Assembly: GCA_020426065.1 (NCBI GenBank)
Contig: JAGQQT010000054.1
Span: forward strand, 1-13,121
Direction: 5' to 3'
Length of the DNA stretch: 13,121 nt
Source: Planctomycetaceae bacterium
GTDB taxonomy: Bacteria; Planctomycetota; Planctomycetia; Planctomycetales; Planctomycetaceae
How positions within the stretch are numbered: the first letter of the stretch is position 1; every line of letters starts with the position of its first letter. Both the position numbers and the translations under genes were made by a program. This document shows, in pieces, positions 1 through 8,719 of this stretch. The notes under the pieces are model-generated. The model was not told where the DNA came from and searched no databases. It saw only the letters and a program-made list of their open reading frames with translations.

Positions 1-2623
1 GGAGGGTGATGTCTGCATCACCCTGAATCGGTTGAGGAGGGACGAACTCTGGTTGACTGTTTCGAGCAGCTTCTTCGTAAAGCTGCTGATAAAACGGGTC
101 GATCCAGAGCCCTTGTTCATCGATTTCCATCAGGCCCATATCACGGTAAATGTTGAGCCGGGCCTGTTCATAACTGGCCCAGATCTGGATCAGGCTGTTC
201 TGGGAATCGAGAATGTTGTTCAAGGCGTCGATCAGGTTTCGACCGCGGACCCCGGAGCTGGCATTCCCCCCAGGTGCGTTCGATTCCTCGACGGCTTGAT
301 CGTATTGTAACACGTTGATCCGTAAAGATTGACGTGCAGTTTCCAGATTTTTCTCTAAAACTTCCAATTCGCGCCACGAGGACCGGACTGACAATTTCAC
401 ATTGTCCTCAAACGCCATGTAATCCCGGCGTGCCCGCTGATAGTTGATCTGGGCCGCCCGATACTGGTTTCGCTCCGCCACCTGATCCAGTGGAGCCGTA
501 AACTGGACTCCGACCCGGTGGCTGCTACTTGTTCCGCTGAAATCAAATGGCCGACTGGTTCCCGGTTCCGTCCGGATATCCCCTGCAACCACCACATCCA
601 GCACTGCTTTCAGCCGGTTGGCAATCACTTCCACGTTCCGCCGGGCATCCATCACCATGGCCCGCTGATTCATCAGGTCCAGCCGGTTTTCCAGGGCCAG
701 ACCCACCGAATCCTCCAGATTCAATCGATACCGGTTGATATCGATTAACTCGGAGCGCAACCCGATCTGGATGACCTGTAAACCCTGGGCACGTAACAGA
801 AGTTCCTCCCGAAAAGCCGTGATCGAGCGAATTGCATCAACTTTCTCTTCTTCAGTTGACATCAGTTCAACATCCTGTCGCAGCCGATCCAGCCGTCTCC
901 TCAATGCAGTGATCTTAATATTGGCATCTTCCAGCTGAGCCCGGTCCCGGGTAATTGTCCGGGCGGTCCGCTCTCGGGTCGTTTCGTCCCCAATCTCCGA
1001 CAGACGTTTTTCCTCCCGGGAAGTGACTTTGGTCATATCCTGTGCGACAAGCTGGTAGCCGCCCTGGGAGATTTCTGTATACAAACGCTCCAGCTCAACC
1101 AGGCTGGCACCAATAATCTCCCCATCCGGATTCTGGTCATCCAGTTGACCAATCAACGAGATCGACTCTTCGATCTCGGCCCGGATCTGATCCAGTTCCG
1201 GATCGATCAACTCAAACTGCTCAAGCGCAGAATCATCGATCGTCATCTCGATATCGGGTGGCAGACCAAGCTGAATTTTGTAGGAGTCGAGTGAGTCCCG
1301 GAATCGTCGGCGTGCAGTCAGCAATTGAATCCGGGCGGAAGCCAGGCGGGATTCCAGCTGAATGACATCCAGTGGGGTGACTTCTCCACGCATGAACTGG
1401 ACGAGGTCTCGAGCGGCCGCCTGGTATTGTGCATCCTGGCTCACTCCCAGGAGCAGTTCGGCCTGCTCGGCAGTCATTTCCCCAGACCAGATCAACTCGT
1501 GACGTTCTTCGTCGTACCGCACTTTGCCTGCCAGGTCGACCGGGATGAGGGCATCGACCGGCAACGCTTCCAGGTCCACACCCAGATTTCCTGGAGGGGC
1601 GCCGGAGTTGACTCGCAGTTCAATCACCTGCCGTTCCAATTGCTGGATGTTATATTCCTGGTTGCGGATACTTTGAATCTGTGTCAGCAAACCCAGGTAT
1701 CCGCCACCGACGGTATCAACAAACAGTTCCTTGCGGAATCGGGCCAGATCCCGAACCGCATACAGCACATCACGCTCGGCCTGCGTGAGACCTTCCAGTG
1801 CAATTTTTCGGCCTGCATTCAGCAACAATGGCTGCACGATCTGGTAGGACAGAATGCTGGCAGAGTTGGTTCCGGAGCTGGAGCCGGAGAAAATCCACAG
1901 CGTGTTGTTTGCCAGCTGAACCGCCCACTGTCCCCCTGTGGGCAGCAGTTGACTGACTCCGAAGCTGGAGTTTTTCCGCAGGGAGTCCTGTGCACCGGGG
2001 ACATTTTCATAGGTGAGACCAACCCCCGGTTCTCCACCGCCGATTCCCAGGTATCGGACCTGAAAGCGGAACCGCTCCAGGGTCAACGCCAGTGCAGCCA
2101 GGAACGTCTGTTCGAGTTCAAACTGGTACTCACGACTGTGCAGATAACTCAGCTCGACCGCTTCCAGGATCGTCAGGTCCTCAATCTTGGGAAGCGGAGC
2201 AATGTACTCACCGGTCTTCTCGTCCATCATCTCTTTGGTGAATTCAAAGTTCGCCAGCCAGACCGGATTCTCGACCGCCATCGCGCGACCGTTCTTGTGC
2301 CACGACTTGTAGCCCGGCAAACCGTTCGGGCAATCCATATCCAGAGAGGCGGCCGGATCATCGGGTGGCAATGCTTCATGATCGGGACAGTAAGGATCAA
2401 AAAATCGACTGCGGGGATCTGGCTCTAAGGCTTTACGAGGATTGGCCCAGCGGGGATCGAGTTCTTTTTCCTGGAGAATATGGTACGTGTCCTTGTCAGC
2501 CTGCCTGCGCCAGAAATGATTCGAGCACCCGGCCATCGCCAGGGTCAGGCTCGAGATCAACAACAGGCAGACATGTGCCATACGCTGATTGCAGATGTCT
2601 TTTTGGAAACTTACTGATTTCAT
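1..2623 (-). CDS. TolC-family outer-membrane efflux lipoprotein, C-terminus beyond window
   Basis: The minus frame is open from the ATG at 2623 to the left edge, giving at least 874 residues. The N-terminus is a lipoprotein signal: basic start, hydrophobic stretch [15 protein letters not shown], candidate lipidated Cys33. An AGGTGG Shine-Dalgarno lies 8 bases upstream of the ATG. Residues about 145-465 and 631-855 each look like an outer-membrane efflux protein (OEP) repeat; for example, the first ends with a segment containing [19 protein letters not shown], and the second holds [19 protein letters not shown] and [16 protein letters not shown]. These form the TolC beta-barrel and alpha-tunnel that exports substrates with an inner-membrane pump and adaptor. 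Unusually, about 165 charged, helical residues (roughly 466-630) separate the repeats, making the protein nearly twice the usual TolC length. No pump or adaptor gene is visible; they may lie to the left. The family call is firm, the substrate unknown. Confidence 0.88.
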   Translation of the reverse strand, partial: MKSVSFQKDICNQRMAHVCLLLISSLTLAMAGCSNHFWRRQADKDTYHILQEKELDPRWANPRKALEPDPRSRFFDPYCPDHEALPPDDPAASLDMDCPNGLPGYKSWHKNGRAMAVENPVWLANFEFTKEMMDEKTGEYIAPLPKIEDLTILEAVELSYLHSREYQFELEQTFLAALALTLERFRFQVRYLGIGGGEPGVGLTYENVPGAQDSLRKNSSFGVSQLLPTGGQWAVQLANNTLWIFSGSSSGTNSASILSYQIVQPLLLNAGRKIALEGLTQAERDVLYAVRDLARFRKELFVDTVGGGYLGLLTQIQSIRNQEYNIQQLERQVIELRVNSGAPPGNLGVDLEALPVDALIPVDLAGKVRYDEERHELIWSGEMTAEQAELLLGVSQDAQYQAAARDLVQFMRGEVTPLDVIQLESRLASARIQLLTARRRFRDSLDSYKIQLGLPPDIEMTIDDSALEQFELIDPELDQIRAEIEESISLIGQLDDQNPDGEIIGASLVELERLYTEISQGGYQLVAQDMTKVTSREEKRLSEIGDETTRERTARTITRDRAQLEDANIKITALRRRLDRLRQDVELMSTEEEKVDAIRSITAFREELLLRAQGLQVIQIGLRSELIDINRYRLNLEDSVGLALENRLDLMNQRAMVMDARRNVEVIANRLKAVLDVVVAGDIRTEPGTSRPFDFSGTSSSHRVGVQFTAPLDQVAERNQYRAAQINYQRARRDYMAFEDNVKLSVRSSWRELEVLEKNLETARQSLRINVLQYDQAVEESNAPGGNASSGVRGRNLIDALNNILDSQNSLIQIWASYEQARLNIYRDMGLMEIDEQGLWIDPFYQQLYEEAARNSQPEFVPPQPIQGDADITL

Positions 2624-2667
2624 CAGCATTGCCACCTGCGCGCTTCGGAATCATGCTGGACGTGGTC

Positions 2668-2695
2668 TGTACGGCTGCCTCCCTGCCTCCGTACA
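2668..2695. promoter_or_regulatory. Inverted repeat TGTACGG-N14-CCGTACA, candidate operator
   Basis: A perfect 7-base inverted repeat has arms at 2668-2674 and 2689-2695, 45-72 bases upstream of the tolC-like start codon. The 14-base spacer also carries a short GCCTCC direct repeat. The layout fits a dimeric repressor operator (efflux genes are often controlled by TetR- or MarR-type repressors) or a hairpin in the 5' leader. No regulator gene is visible nearby, so the role is inference. Confidence 0.3.
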
Positions 2696-2846
2696 TCTGC
2701 GCGAGTCGTTACAACACGACAAATCGCGTACCCCTTCATCTTCGGCATTTCCGGAATTGTAAGACGAACCTGCCCCTGCGAATTCGCATAACACTCACAG
2801 TCTACCCATACTAACAGCAGTGTCCTCCCCGGTTATCCAGTGATTT

Positions 2847-2868
2847 TTCCCCTTGAGCGAAAGGGGAA
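2847..2868. repeat. Hairpin upstream of dnaJ
   Basis: TTCCCCTT (2847-2854) and AAGGGGAA (2861-2868) form a perfect 8-base stem around the 6-base loop GAGCGA. Neither strand has a T-run on the 3' side, so it is not an intrinsic terminator. It lies about 110 bases before dnaJ and could be an operator or a structured leader element. It does not match the CIRCE heat-shock operator. Confidence 0.4.
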
Positions 2869-2977
2869 GCCTGACCCTGGAGTCCCATTTTGGATCGGGT
2901 GTGCGTAAAATGGATGATGGCCTGAAGCAGGAAAGACTGCTCTGGCCCTGAGGCAATTTGAGTCCTGTTTTCTGAAG

Positions 2978-3916
2978 ATGACCCCCATGCCGAATCCGGA
3001 TTATTACAAGACCCTGGGAGTGGAGCGGACAGCTTCCGAGGATGAAATCAAAAAGGCGTACCGCAAGCTGGCACGGGATTACCATCCTGACCGTCGGCCT
3101 GATGACGCTGCCGCTGAGGAAAAGTTCAAAGAAATCCAAACCGCTTACGAAGTGCTGGGAGATCCTGAAAAGCGGAAAAAATACGATATGTACGGCTCCG
3201 CCTTTGAAAATATGGGTGGCGGATATCGTCCCGGTGGCGGTGCTGGCCCGATCGATCTGGAGCAGATTTTCGGCGGTCAGGGAGGAGCGGGCGGCTTCGA
3301 TTTTTCAGATCTGTTTGGCGGTGGCGGCGGCGGTTTCCGGGGCGGAGCCCGCACATCGCGTCCTCGCAAAGGGCAGGATATCCAATCGAATGTCACGATT
3401 CCCTTTCACCTGGCAGCGGAAGGAGGGCGGTACGATCTGACGATCCATCGGCATGGTCATCCGGTCCAACTTGAAGTCAAAATACCACCCGGGATTCATG
3501 ATGGAGCTACCATTCGGCTGGCTGGACAGGGAGAGTCCTCACTGTCAGGCGGCCCCGATGGAGACCTGCTGGTTCGTGTAAAAGTGGCCGCTCATCCCTG
3601 GTTCCGCCGGGAAGGTGCCGATCTGCTGATCGACGTTCCGATATCCCTCTCCGAAGCGGTTCTGGGATCAAAAGTCGATGTTCCTACATTGAGCGACGGT
3701 CTGGTCACCGTCACGATTCCGGCTGGCACATCCACAGGAGCCAAACTCCGCCTGAAAGGCAAAGGAGTTCTGGATGCCAGAACCAAAGCCCGGGGTGATC
3801 AGTACGTGGTAGTGAAAGTTGCCGTTCCGAGGCAGATCTCGGAAGAAGCCCGACAACTTATGCAGCAGTTTCAAGAAAAAGCTCCACAAAACCCAAGGCA
3901 GGGTTTGTGGAGCTGA
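2978..3916 (+). CDS. DnaJ/CbpA-type Hsp40 co-chaperone (class B, no zinc finger)
   Basis: This is a 312-residue J-domain co-chaperone that would deliver substrates to DnaK (Hsp70) and stimulate its ATPase. The J domain occupies about residues 8-70 with the essential HPD at 36-38 (DYHPDRR). A Gly/Phe-rich linker follows (about 79-125, with IFGGQGG and [10 protein letters not shown]), then the two beta-barrel peptide-binding domains of DnaJ_C (about 134-285, with [19 protein letters not shown] and [21 protein letters not shown]). The four CxxCxGxG zinc repeats of class A DnaJ are absent, so it resembles CbpA. Its GD(L/Q) and LKGKG motifs are typical. The start is uncertain: ATG 2978 or ATG 2987 (MPNPDYY) are both possible, and the latter has a weak GAAG 9 bases upstream. 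No DnaK or GrpE gene is adjacent. Its last codons form one arm and the loop of a hairpin. Confidence 0.93.
   Translation: MTPMPNPDYYKTLGVERTASEDEIKKAYRKLARDYHPDRRPDDAAAEEKFKEIQTAYEVLGDPEKRKKYDMYGSAFENMGGGYRPGGGAGPIDLEQIFGGQGGAGGFDFSDLFGGGGGGFRGGARTSRPRKGQDIQSNVTIPFHLAAEGGRYDLTIHRHGHPVQLEVKIPPGIHDGATIRLAGQGESSLSGGPDGDLLVRVKVAAHPWFRREGADLLIDVPISLSEAVLGSKVDVPTLSDGLVTVTIPAGTSTGAKLRLKGKGVLDARTKARGDQYVVVKVAVPRQISEEARQLMQQFQEKAPQNPRQGLWS
3876..3914 (-). terminator. Intrinsic terminator for the SIS gene, embedded in the dnaJ 3' end
   Basis: Arms at 3880-3894 and 3901-3914 pair over 14 base pairs with one bulged base and a 6-base loop. Read on the minus strand, the hairpin is followed directly by TTTTTCTT, as expected for a Rho-independent terminator of the convergent SIS gene, whose stop is about 45 bases before it. 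On the plus strand the downstream sequence is only GATGGCTTTTAATTT, so dnaJ termination there would be weaker, though bidirectional use is possible. The whole hairpin lies in the last dnaJ codons, ending at the TGA. Confidence 0.7.
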
Positions 3917-3958
3917 TGGCTTTTAATTTGCACTTCAAAGTGCGAGTCAAAACAGGTT

Positions 3959-4606
3959 CTAAGCGGCTTTCCGCAAAGGCAGTGTTTGTGGTGCGGATTT
4001 CTGGTCGTAACGCCCCACGCAGTTGATGCGGGCGTGGACGTCGTTCAGGATCCAGTGGAAGGCAATCAGATGGACTGATTCCACCAGCCCCATATCATCC
4101 AGGGGAACGTGTAATTCCTGCTGAGCCAGATTGCGGAGTTTTCCGCCCGTGTATCCAGTAATGCCCCAGGTACTCATCTGGTGGCGGTTTGCCCAGTCCA
4201 CTGCTTTCAGGATATTGGGGCTGTTTCCGCTCCCGCTGATGGCAATCAGCAGATCACCGGGCTGGGCAAAGTTTTTCAGCTGTTCGACGAAAATCCGATC
4301 GAAGCCTTCATCGTTTCCCCAGGCCAGAATGTAAGGGGTATTGTCGGTGAGGCTCATCACCCGCAGGCGTTTGACGTCGTCGTTTTCAAAGTCCTTAGGA
4401 TCCAGTGTGCTTTTCCCCAGGTCCTCGCAGAAGTGAGAGGAATTGGAACCGCTGCCACCGTTCCCGCAAATGTAAACGGTCGTGCCCTGCTCGTAGCAGT
4501 TGTAAATGGCATCACTCAGGGCCACAACCTGAGTCGCGTCAATCTCTTTCAAAAGTTCGCCACAGCGATTCAGGTACGCTTCGACGTTTAATACCGTTCC
4601 CAACAT
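3959..4606 (-). CDS. SIS-domain phosphosugar isomerase, GmhA-like
   Basis: This is a 215-residue sugar-isomerase (SIS) protein resembling sedoheptulose-7-phosphate isomerase, the first step towards ADP-heptose for surface polysaccharide. The phosphate-binding motif [18 protein letters not shown] lies at about 48-64, the second SIS loop [10 protein letters not shown] at 124-133, and the C-terminal helix [15 protein letters not shown] at 176-190. ATG 4606 is chosen because AAGGAG sits 8 bases upstream; the frame continues to 4687, but the extra 27 residues lack family character and a ribosome site. In GmhA the zinc ligands are His, Glu, Gln and His; by position these are His58, Asp62, Glu176 and His179 here, so metal use or substrate may differ. 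Other heptose genes are not nearby. The SIS fold is certain; the exact substrate is inferred. Confidence 0.85.
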   Translation of the reverse strand: MLGTVLNVEAYLNRCGELLKEIDATQVVALSDAIYNCYEQGTTVYICGNGGSGSNSSHFCEDLGKSTLDPKDFENDDVKRLRVMSLTDNTPYILAWGNDEGFDRIFVEQLKNFAQPGDLLIAISGSGNSPNILKAVDWANRHQMSTWGITGYTGGKLRNLAQQELHVPLDDMGLVESVHLIAFHWILNDVHARINCVGRYDQKSAPQTLPLRKAA

Positions 4607-4919
4607 GACAGCGACTCCTTCGCCGATTGACTGGCTCGTGAAACTCCATTTTCCATACCCTCCCACTCTCTTCGGGAGGTGAGGCAACGGATCGGATCTT
4701 AGTCAGAAGCCAAAATCGGGTCGAGACTGATCTGAGATTGCAGAAACGACAATCAGCACGGATGGGGAGAGTCTTGTGTATTCACATGAACACATTCGGT
4801 AGGGTATTCAACGCTGAAAATGTGAACAGATTCACCCTTAAAGCAGACTAAGGTTCCAGCCTGGCTGGCACAGACTGCCTTTCTGTGTACCACTTAAAGA
4901 CTGCGGAATGAGCTGGTTT
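4607..4919. other. Intergenic region upstream of the SIS gene
   Basis: No coding frame is supported over these 313 bases. The part next to the SIS gene holds its ribosome-binding site (4615-4620) and a weak minus-strand promoter candidate: TCGACC (4724-4719), 17-base spacer, TAAGAT (4701-4696). Further away is a cluster of short symmetries: a CRP-like palindrome at 4821-4836, TTCACAT/ATGTGAA arms at 4781-4787 and 4820-4826, and TGTGT/ACACA arms at 4775-4779 and 4790-4794. A 6-base palindrome CCAGCC-T-GGCTGG is at 4856-4868, just past the small membrane protein gene. Confidence 0.4.
4821..4836. promoter_or_regulatory. CRP/FNR-family-like operator TGTGA-N6-TCACC
   Basis: TGTGA (4821-4825), a 6-base spacer and TCACC (4832-4836) match the CRP-class consensus TGTGA-N6-TCACA in 9 of 10 positions. 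The left flank AAA also agrees with the extended consensus. It lies about 215 bases upstream of the SIS start codon, further than usual for a class I activator site, unless the transcript starts well upstream. CRP-like regulators are widespread in bacteria, but none is encoded in this window. Confidence 0.35.
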
Positions 4920-5111
4920 CTAGCGGGATTCCACAAAGCACTGGCGAATCATGTAGAGAATGAGCAGAGCGCTGACCAGGAACATGACATCCATCATGAT
5001 GCTGAATCCGGCGAACGGAATCCCGAGAATCATATCCGAAAGCGACATCAACGCGACTACTCCGGAAGCAATCGCGGCTGCGGTCAACAATCGTCGGATA
5101 CCACTGGTCAT
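4920..5111 (-). CDS. Small two-helix membrane protein, unknown function
   Basis: This is a 63-residue protein with two likely transmembrane helices: about residues 7-29 (LLTAAAIASGVVALMSL) and 33-55 (FSIMMDVMFLVSALLILYM). Both ends carry charge (start MTSGIRR, end IRQCFVESR). ATG 5111 is preferred because GAGG lies 7 bases upstream; the open frame extends to 5333, but that extension is Arg-rich and has no ribosome site. I do not recognise a named family. It is divergent from the glycosyltransferase gene and co-directional with the SIS gene, 313 bases apart, so it may have its own promoter. An envelope role is only a guess from the hydrophobicity. Confidence 0.6.
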   Translation of the reverse strand: MTSGIRRLLTAAAIASGVVALMSLSDMILGIPFAGFSIMMDVMFLVSALLILYMIRQCFVESR

Positions 5112-5443
5112 ATCTGATCCTCGGCGTAATCTCAGCAGAAGTCTTTCTATTCGATCCGGAAAAGTATAGCTCCGGGAAGCAGGGCAATTCCAGTCGGATC
5201 CTGCAGCAGAAGCAGGAAAAAACGCCCGAAACCGGGAAATGAGCCGTCTAACCCGAACCATTATCCCGGGCCAGCCACCGGTCAGCTTCCATGATTCACC
5301 ACTGAACCACCTTTGGGGAGGTTGTCTCGACACTCGGGATCAGAGATATTGTAGAGAGAATCAGGCACTGAAGGAGTCGGACTTCCCGATTCCGTCTGTT
5401 CTGCCAGTTGAGACGTTTTTGCGATGCATCACGGGAGGATGCC
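5112..5443. other. Divergent intergenic region, small membrane protein / glycosyltransferase
   Basis: These 332 bases hold the promoters of two divergent genes. The left part is an in-frame extension of the small membrane protein frame without features of a gene. A separated inverted repeat CCGGGA/TCCCGG is at 5232-5237 and 5264-5269. A sigma-70-like promoter for the plus-strand gene is at 5322-5350. No terminator or RNA gene is seen. Confidence 0.4.
5322..5350 (+). promoter_or_regulatory. Candidate sigma-70 promoter for the glycosyltransferase gene
   Basis: TTGTCT (5322-5327) and GATATT (5345-5350) are each 4 of 6 matches to the -35 and -10 consensus, with an optimal 17-base spacer. Transcription would start near 5357 and leave a leader of roughly 85 bases before the ATG at 5444. 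The match is modest, and planctomycete promoters often deviate from consensus. Confidence 0.28.
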
Positions 5444-6595
5444 ATGGCCGTCCTGTTTATGAGCATGTCGGGTGAGGGACGCGGACATGCTACGCGCGTT
5501 CGCTCACTGGTCGAGAAACTGCGGGACCGGCACGAAATCCATTTGTTTGCTCCGGGGGATGCCTACCAGTTTCTGGCCGCTCAATACCTGAATGATCCGG
5601 ATGTCCGTTTGGTCGAAATTCCCGGCCTGAAGTTCCACTACGTGCGTGGCAAAATCCATCTGCTGAAATCGATTGTGGAAGGCTTTCGCTACAAGTTTTC
5701 CCAGCTTCCACCGCTCGTCAAATCCCTGAAAGCAGAGATTGAGCATTACCAACCAGATCTGATTCTCACAGACTTCGAACCCGCATTGCCCCGGGCGGCT
5801 GATCTGCTCAAGCGACCGTATCTGAGCCTGACTCACCAGCATTTCCTGGTCAGTTATGATCTGTCTTCACTCCCCCTGCATCTGCGGTTTTTTGCCCGCT
5901 TCACGGGACTGGCCGTCCCGCTGCATTATTCCACTCAGAAGCAGACGATCGTTTCTTCCTTCTTCCATGCTCCCTTCCGTCCCAGCTGGCAGGACAAAGC
6001 CGTATCCGTCGGGCCGATGATTCGCCCGGAAGTTCGTGAAGGGGCAATTCGGGCGGGACTGCTGCAGCCTGATTCCCAGCCAGCCTCAAACGAGGAGCCG
6101 TTTCTGCTTTCCTACCTGAGAAAGCAGTCGCGGGTTGATGTGATTTCCCATCTCGAAAAAAGCTCCATTCCCATCAAGGTGTATGGCCTGGGAGCCAGAG
6201 AGCCACGCGGGAAAATCACGTTTCACGAAGTGCACCCCCAGCGATTTGTCGATGACCTGCTGGCCTGCCATGCGGTCGTGAGTGCGGCTGGCAATCAACT
6301 GCTGGGCGAATGCATGTACCTGGGAAAACCAGTGCTGGCACTCCCCGAGACCTGGCATCATGAGCAACTCACCAACGCTCATTTTCTGCGGAACATGAAG
6401 TGCGGAGATTTTGTGACACTGGAACGCTTCCGAATTCAGGATCTCGAAAATTTCCTCCCGCACATCGAAGAGTATCGAACTCAAATCTATCAGACGTGTC
6501 TTGGACGTGATGGCACTGAAGATACGATTCAGATTCTCGAAGAGCATCTTCAGCATTCCGCTCCGGTGAAAACAACCGGCTCGCAAGTTGCCTGA
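5444..6595 (+). CDS. Glycosyltransferase, MurG/MJ1255-like GT-B fold
   Basis: This 383-residue protein resembles the MJ1255/VC2487 family of putative UDP-sugar glycosyltransferases, GT-B enzymes related to MurG. The N-terminal Rossmann start has the loop [11 protein letters not shown] (residues 8-18), which in this fold contacts the acceptor and phosphates. The first domain continues with [17 protein letters not shown] (about 103-119). The C-terminal donor-binding region is [21 protein letters not shown] (281-301) followed by [12 protein letters not shown], matching the family pattern in which an E/Q pair binds the nucleotide sugar. ATG 5444 is chosen because GGGAGG lies 5 bases before it; an upstream TTG at 5408 adds 12 unconvincing residues. 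There is no signal peptide or membrane segment. The acceptor is unknown, and no polysaccharide cluster surrounds the gene. Confidence 0.82.
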   Translation: MAVLFMSMSGEGRGHATRVRSLVEKLRDRHEIHLFAPGDAYQFLAAQYLNDPDVRLVEIPGLKFHYVRGKIHLLKSIVEGFRYKFSQLPPLVKSLKAEIEHYQPDLILTDFEPALPRAADLLKRPYLSLTHQHFLVSYDLSSLPLHLRFFARFTGLAVPLHYSTQKQTIVSSFFHAPFRPSWQDKAVSVGPMIRPEVREGAIRAGLLQPDSQPASNEEPFLLSYLRKQSRVDVISHLEKSSIPIKVYGLGAREPRGKITFHEVHPQRFVDDLLACHAVVSAAGNQLLGECMYLGKPVLALPETWHHEQLTNAHFLRNMKCGDFVTLERFRIQDLENFLPHIEEYRTQIYQTCLGRDGTEDTIQILEEHLQHSAPVKTTGSQVA

Positions 6596-6597
6596 AC

Positions 6598-6631
6598 CTG
6601 TTGTGCCTGGTCATGTTCCGACCAGAAACAG
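6598..6631 (+). repeat. Stem-loop after the glycosyltransferase gene
   Basis: Three bases past the stop codon, CTGTT (6598-6602) pairs with AACAG (6627-6631), and an inner CTGGTC (6607-6612) pairs with GACCAG (6620-6625) around a 7-base loop. There is no T-run on either strand, so it is not a standard intrinsic terminator. It may protect the 3' end or help Rho-dependent termination. A second small hairpin CCTGT-GGAAA-ACAGG follows at 6663-6677. Confidence 0.4.
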
Positions 6632-6733
6632 TACGAGGGAATCCGTCTACGCACGCCCCTTCCCTGTGGAAAACAGGTAGCCTGGAGAAGATGAATTCTT
6701 CTTCAAATCCCCCAAATCGCATCCCGGACGACG

Positions 6734-6762
6734 TTGACCGATGCGAGCGAACCCTTAACAAT
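6734..6762 (+). promoter_or_regulatory. Candidate sigma-70 promoter for the HNH gene
   Basis: TTGACC (6734-6739) matches the -35 consensus at 5 of 6 positions and AACAAT (6757-6762) matches the -10 at 4 of 6, with a 17-base spacer. The predicted start near 6769 gives a leader of about 26 bases before ATG 6795. This is the best promoter match I see in the window. Confidence 0.4.
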
Positions 6763-6794
6763 GTGATCACTGTCCCCCAACTACAGGAGTGGAT

Positions 6795-7391
<597 letters not shown>

Positions 7392-7396
7392 TTTCC

Positions 7397-7430
7397 TCCC
7401 CTCTTCTGTCAACAGGAGAGGGGATTTTTT
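7397..7430 (+). terminator. Rho-independent terminator after the HNH gene
   Basis: TCCCCTCTTCTG (7397-7408) pairs with CAGGAGAGGGGA (7413-7424), with one T-G wobble, around a small loop, and is followed directly by TTTTTT (7425-7430). It begins 6 bases after the HNH stop codon. On the minus strand the hairpin lacks a following T-run, so it mainly serves the plus-strand gene, not the convergent proB. Confidence 0.88.
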
Positions 7431-7465
7431 ATGCGCTGACGGTTTGCTCAGAACTCTAAATCGAC

Positions 7466-8689
7466 TCAATCGATGATCACAAGATTGTCCCGATGGACCG
7501 CTTCCAGGAACGGCAACTCTCCGGAATGGGCAATGATCTCATCGCTGCGATGACCGACCAGCAGCCGGGCCTGCTCTGAGTTATAATTGCTCAGGCCGCG
7601 GGCAAACTCGGTCCCATCACTTGTGCGGATGGAAACCACTTCCCCCTGGTCAAAAATCCCGTGCACGCCCCGTACGCCAATCGGCAGCAGAGACTTGCCG
7701 GATTCCACCAGGGCTTTACGGGCTCCGTCGTCCACCTGATAACCGCCACGCGGAGACACGGTGTAACCAATCCAGCGTTTCCAGGCAGGCAGTGTTTTTC
7801 CGCGTGCCAGAAACGCCGTTCCTACGTTATCCCCCTGCAGAATCCGACTCAGGATTTCCGGGGTATGCCCATTGGCCAGGATGACATTCTCACCTACTGA
7901 AACAGCCCGCTTGATCGCCTGCAGTTTGGATGACATTCCACCGGTTCCCCCGCTGCTGCGGGATGCACCGACATGCTCAAACAGATCATCCGACCAGCGT
8001 TCAATCAACGGAACCAGCTGGCTGTCGGGATGATGGGGATCCCCGTCAAACAGACCGTCAATGACCGAGAGAATTACCAGGAGTGGAGACTCAAGCAGGT
8101 TTGTCACCATGGCGGCGAGTTGATCGTTATCGCTGAACTTGGTGGAAGGAACACCGGGAATCTTGCGGACCGAGTGCATCATCTCGACCGGGCGATCCTT
8201 TTCAGCAGAGGCTGTCGGCGTGATTTCATCAACACTGACGGTATCGTTCTCATTGATAATCGGTACGCAACCATACTCGAACAGCGTGAGCAGCGTATTG
8301 CGGACATTCAGGTAACGGGTTCGATGCCGGAAGTCATCGGCAGTCAACAGTAGTTGAGCGGCGTGGTAGCCGTGCTGACGGAATGCCTGATCATAAAGCC
8401 CAATCAGGTGTGCCTGTCCAGTGGCGGCGGCTGCCTGCAGGTGCGGCAGATCTTTGGGCCGGGATTTGAGCCCCAGAAGTTTCATGCCCGCTCCAATCGA
8501 ACCGCTGGAAACAACCACCACCCGTTTGCCATGCTGTCGCAGTTCATGGATCTGACCAGCCAGGGCAGCGATCCGATCCTGATCCAGGGCCTGATCAGCG
8601 TTGGACAGGACATTCGTGCCGATTTTGACAACGAAGGTCCGGGCGGTTTCAGTCAGTTCCTTGCGAACAAGATTGCAGGTGAGGGACAT
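7466..8689 (-). CDS. proB: Glutamate 5-kinase with C-terminal PUA domain
   Basis: ProB phosphorylates glutamate to glutamyl-5-phosphate, the first step of proline synthesis. This 407-residue copy has the amino-acid-kinase domain: [11 protein letters not shown] (19-29), [10 protein letters not shown] (59-68), [15 protein letters not shown] (142-156), [10 protein letters not shown] (184-193) and [11 protein letters not shown] (248-258). A PUA domain follows (about 305-385, with [12 protein letters not shown] and [21 protein letters not shown]). Two oddities: 27 extra residues (157-183) lie between DEI and KFSDND, which are adjacent in E. coli ProB, and the usual Thr-Asp before the DGLY-like turn reads Ser208-Val209. 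ATG 8689 fits the family start; the frame reaches 8794 but would overlap the upstream gene. No Shine-Dalgarno is evident. proA is not adjacent. It is last of four co-directional genes. Confidence 0.93.
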   Translation of the reverse strand: MSLTCNLVRKELTETARTFVVKIGTNVLSNADQALDQDRIAALAGQIHELRQHGKRVVVVSSGSIGAGMKLLGLKSRPKDLPHLQAAAATGQAHLIGLYDQAFRQHGYHAAQLLLTADDFRHRTRYLNVRNTLLTLFEYGCVPIINENDTVSVDEITPTASAEKDRPVEMMHSVRKIPGVPSTKFSDNDQLAAMVTNLLESPLLVILSVIDGLFDGDPHHPDSQLVPLIERWSDDLFEHVGASRSSGGTGGMSSKLQAIKRAVSVGENVILANGHTPEILSRILQGDNVGTAFLARGKTLPAWKRWIGYTVSPRGGYQVDDGARKALVESGKSLLPIGVRGVHGIFDQGEVVSIRTSDGTEFARGLSNYNSEQARLLVGHRSDEIIAHSGELPFLEAVHRDNLVIID

Positions 8690-8719
8690 AGGTTTGGCAG
8701 GCAGGTAACGGAGTGGGAA

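Larger units (their letters stand above)
2624..2977. other. Divergent intergenic region between tolC-like gene and dnaJ
   Basis: This stretch separates two divergent genes and should hold both promoters. No convincing protein-coding frame is seen. It contains a 7-base inverted repeat near the tolC-like gene (2668-2695), a hairpin at 2847-2868, and a lone -10-like TAAAAT at 2906-2911 on the dnaJ side with no matching -35. I could not assign a firm sigma-70 promoter to either gene. Confidence 0.5.

Noticed and set aside
1325..2428. A 367-codon open frame on the plus strand
   Set aside because: It lies antisense to the TolC-like gene, whose frame is far longer and matches a known family; the plus-strand translation has no recognisable domain and no good ribosome site.
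2847..2890. Heat-shock promoter or CIRCE operator before dnaJ
   Set aside because: The hairpin does not match CIRCE, and the CTTGAG/CCCATTTT spacing is too long for a sigma-32-type promoter.
4607..4687. N-terminal extension of the SIS gene to 4687
   Set aside because: The 27 extra residues are unlike the family and have no ribosome site, while ATG 4606 has AAGGAG at ideal spacing.
4864..4878. TGGCAC followed by GCC as a sigma-54 promoter
   Set aside because: The -12 GC element is two bases too close to the -24 GG, and the TTGC core is missing.
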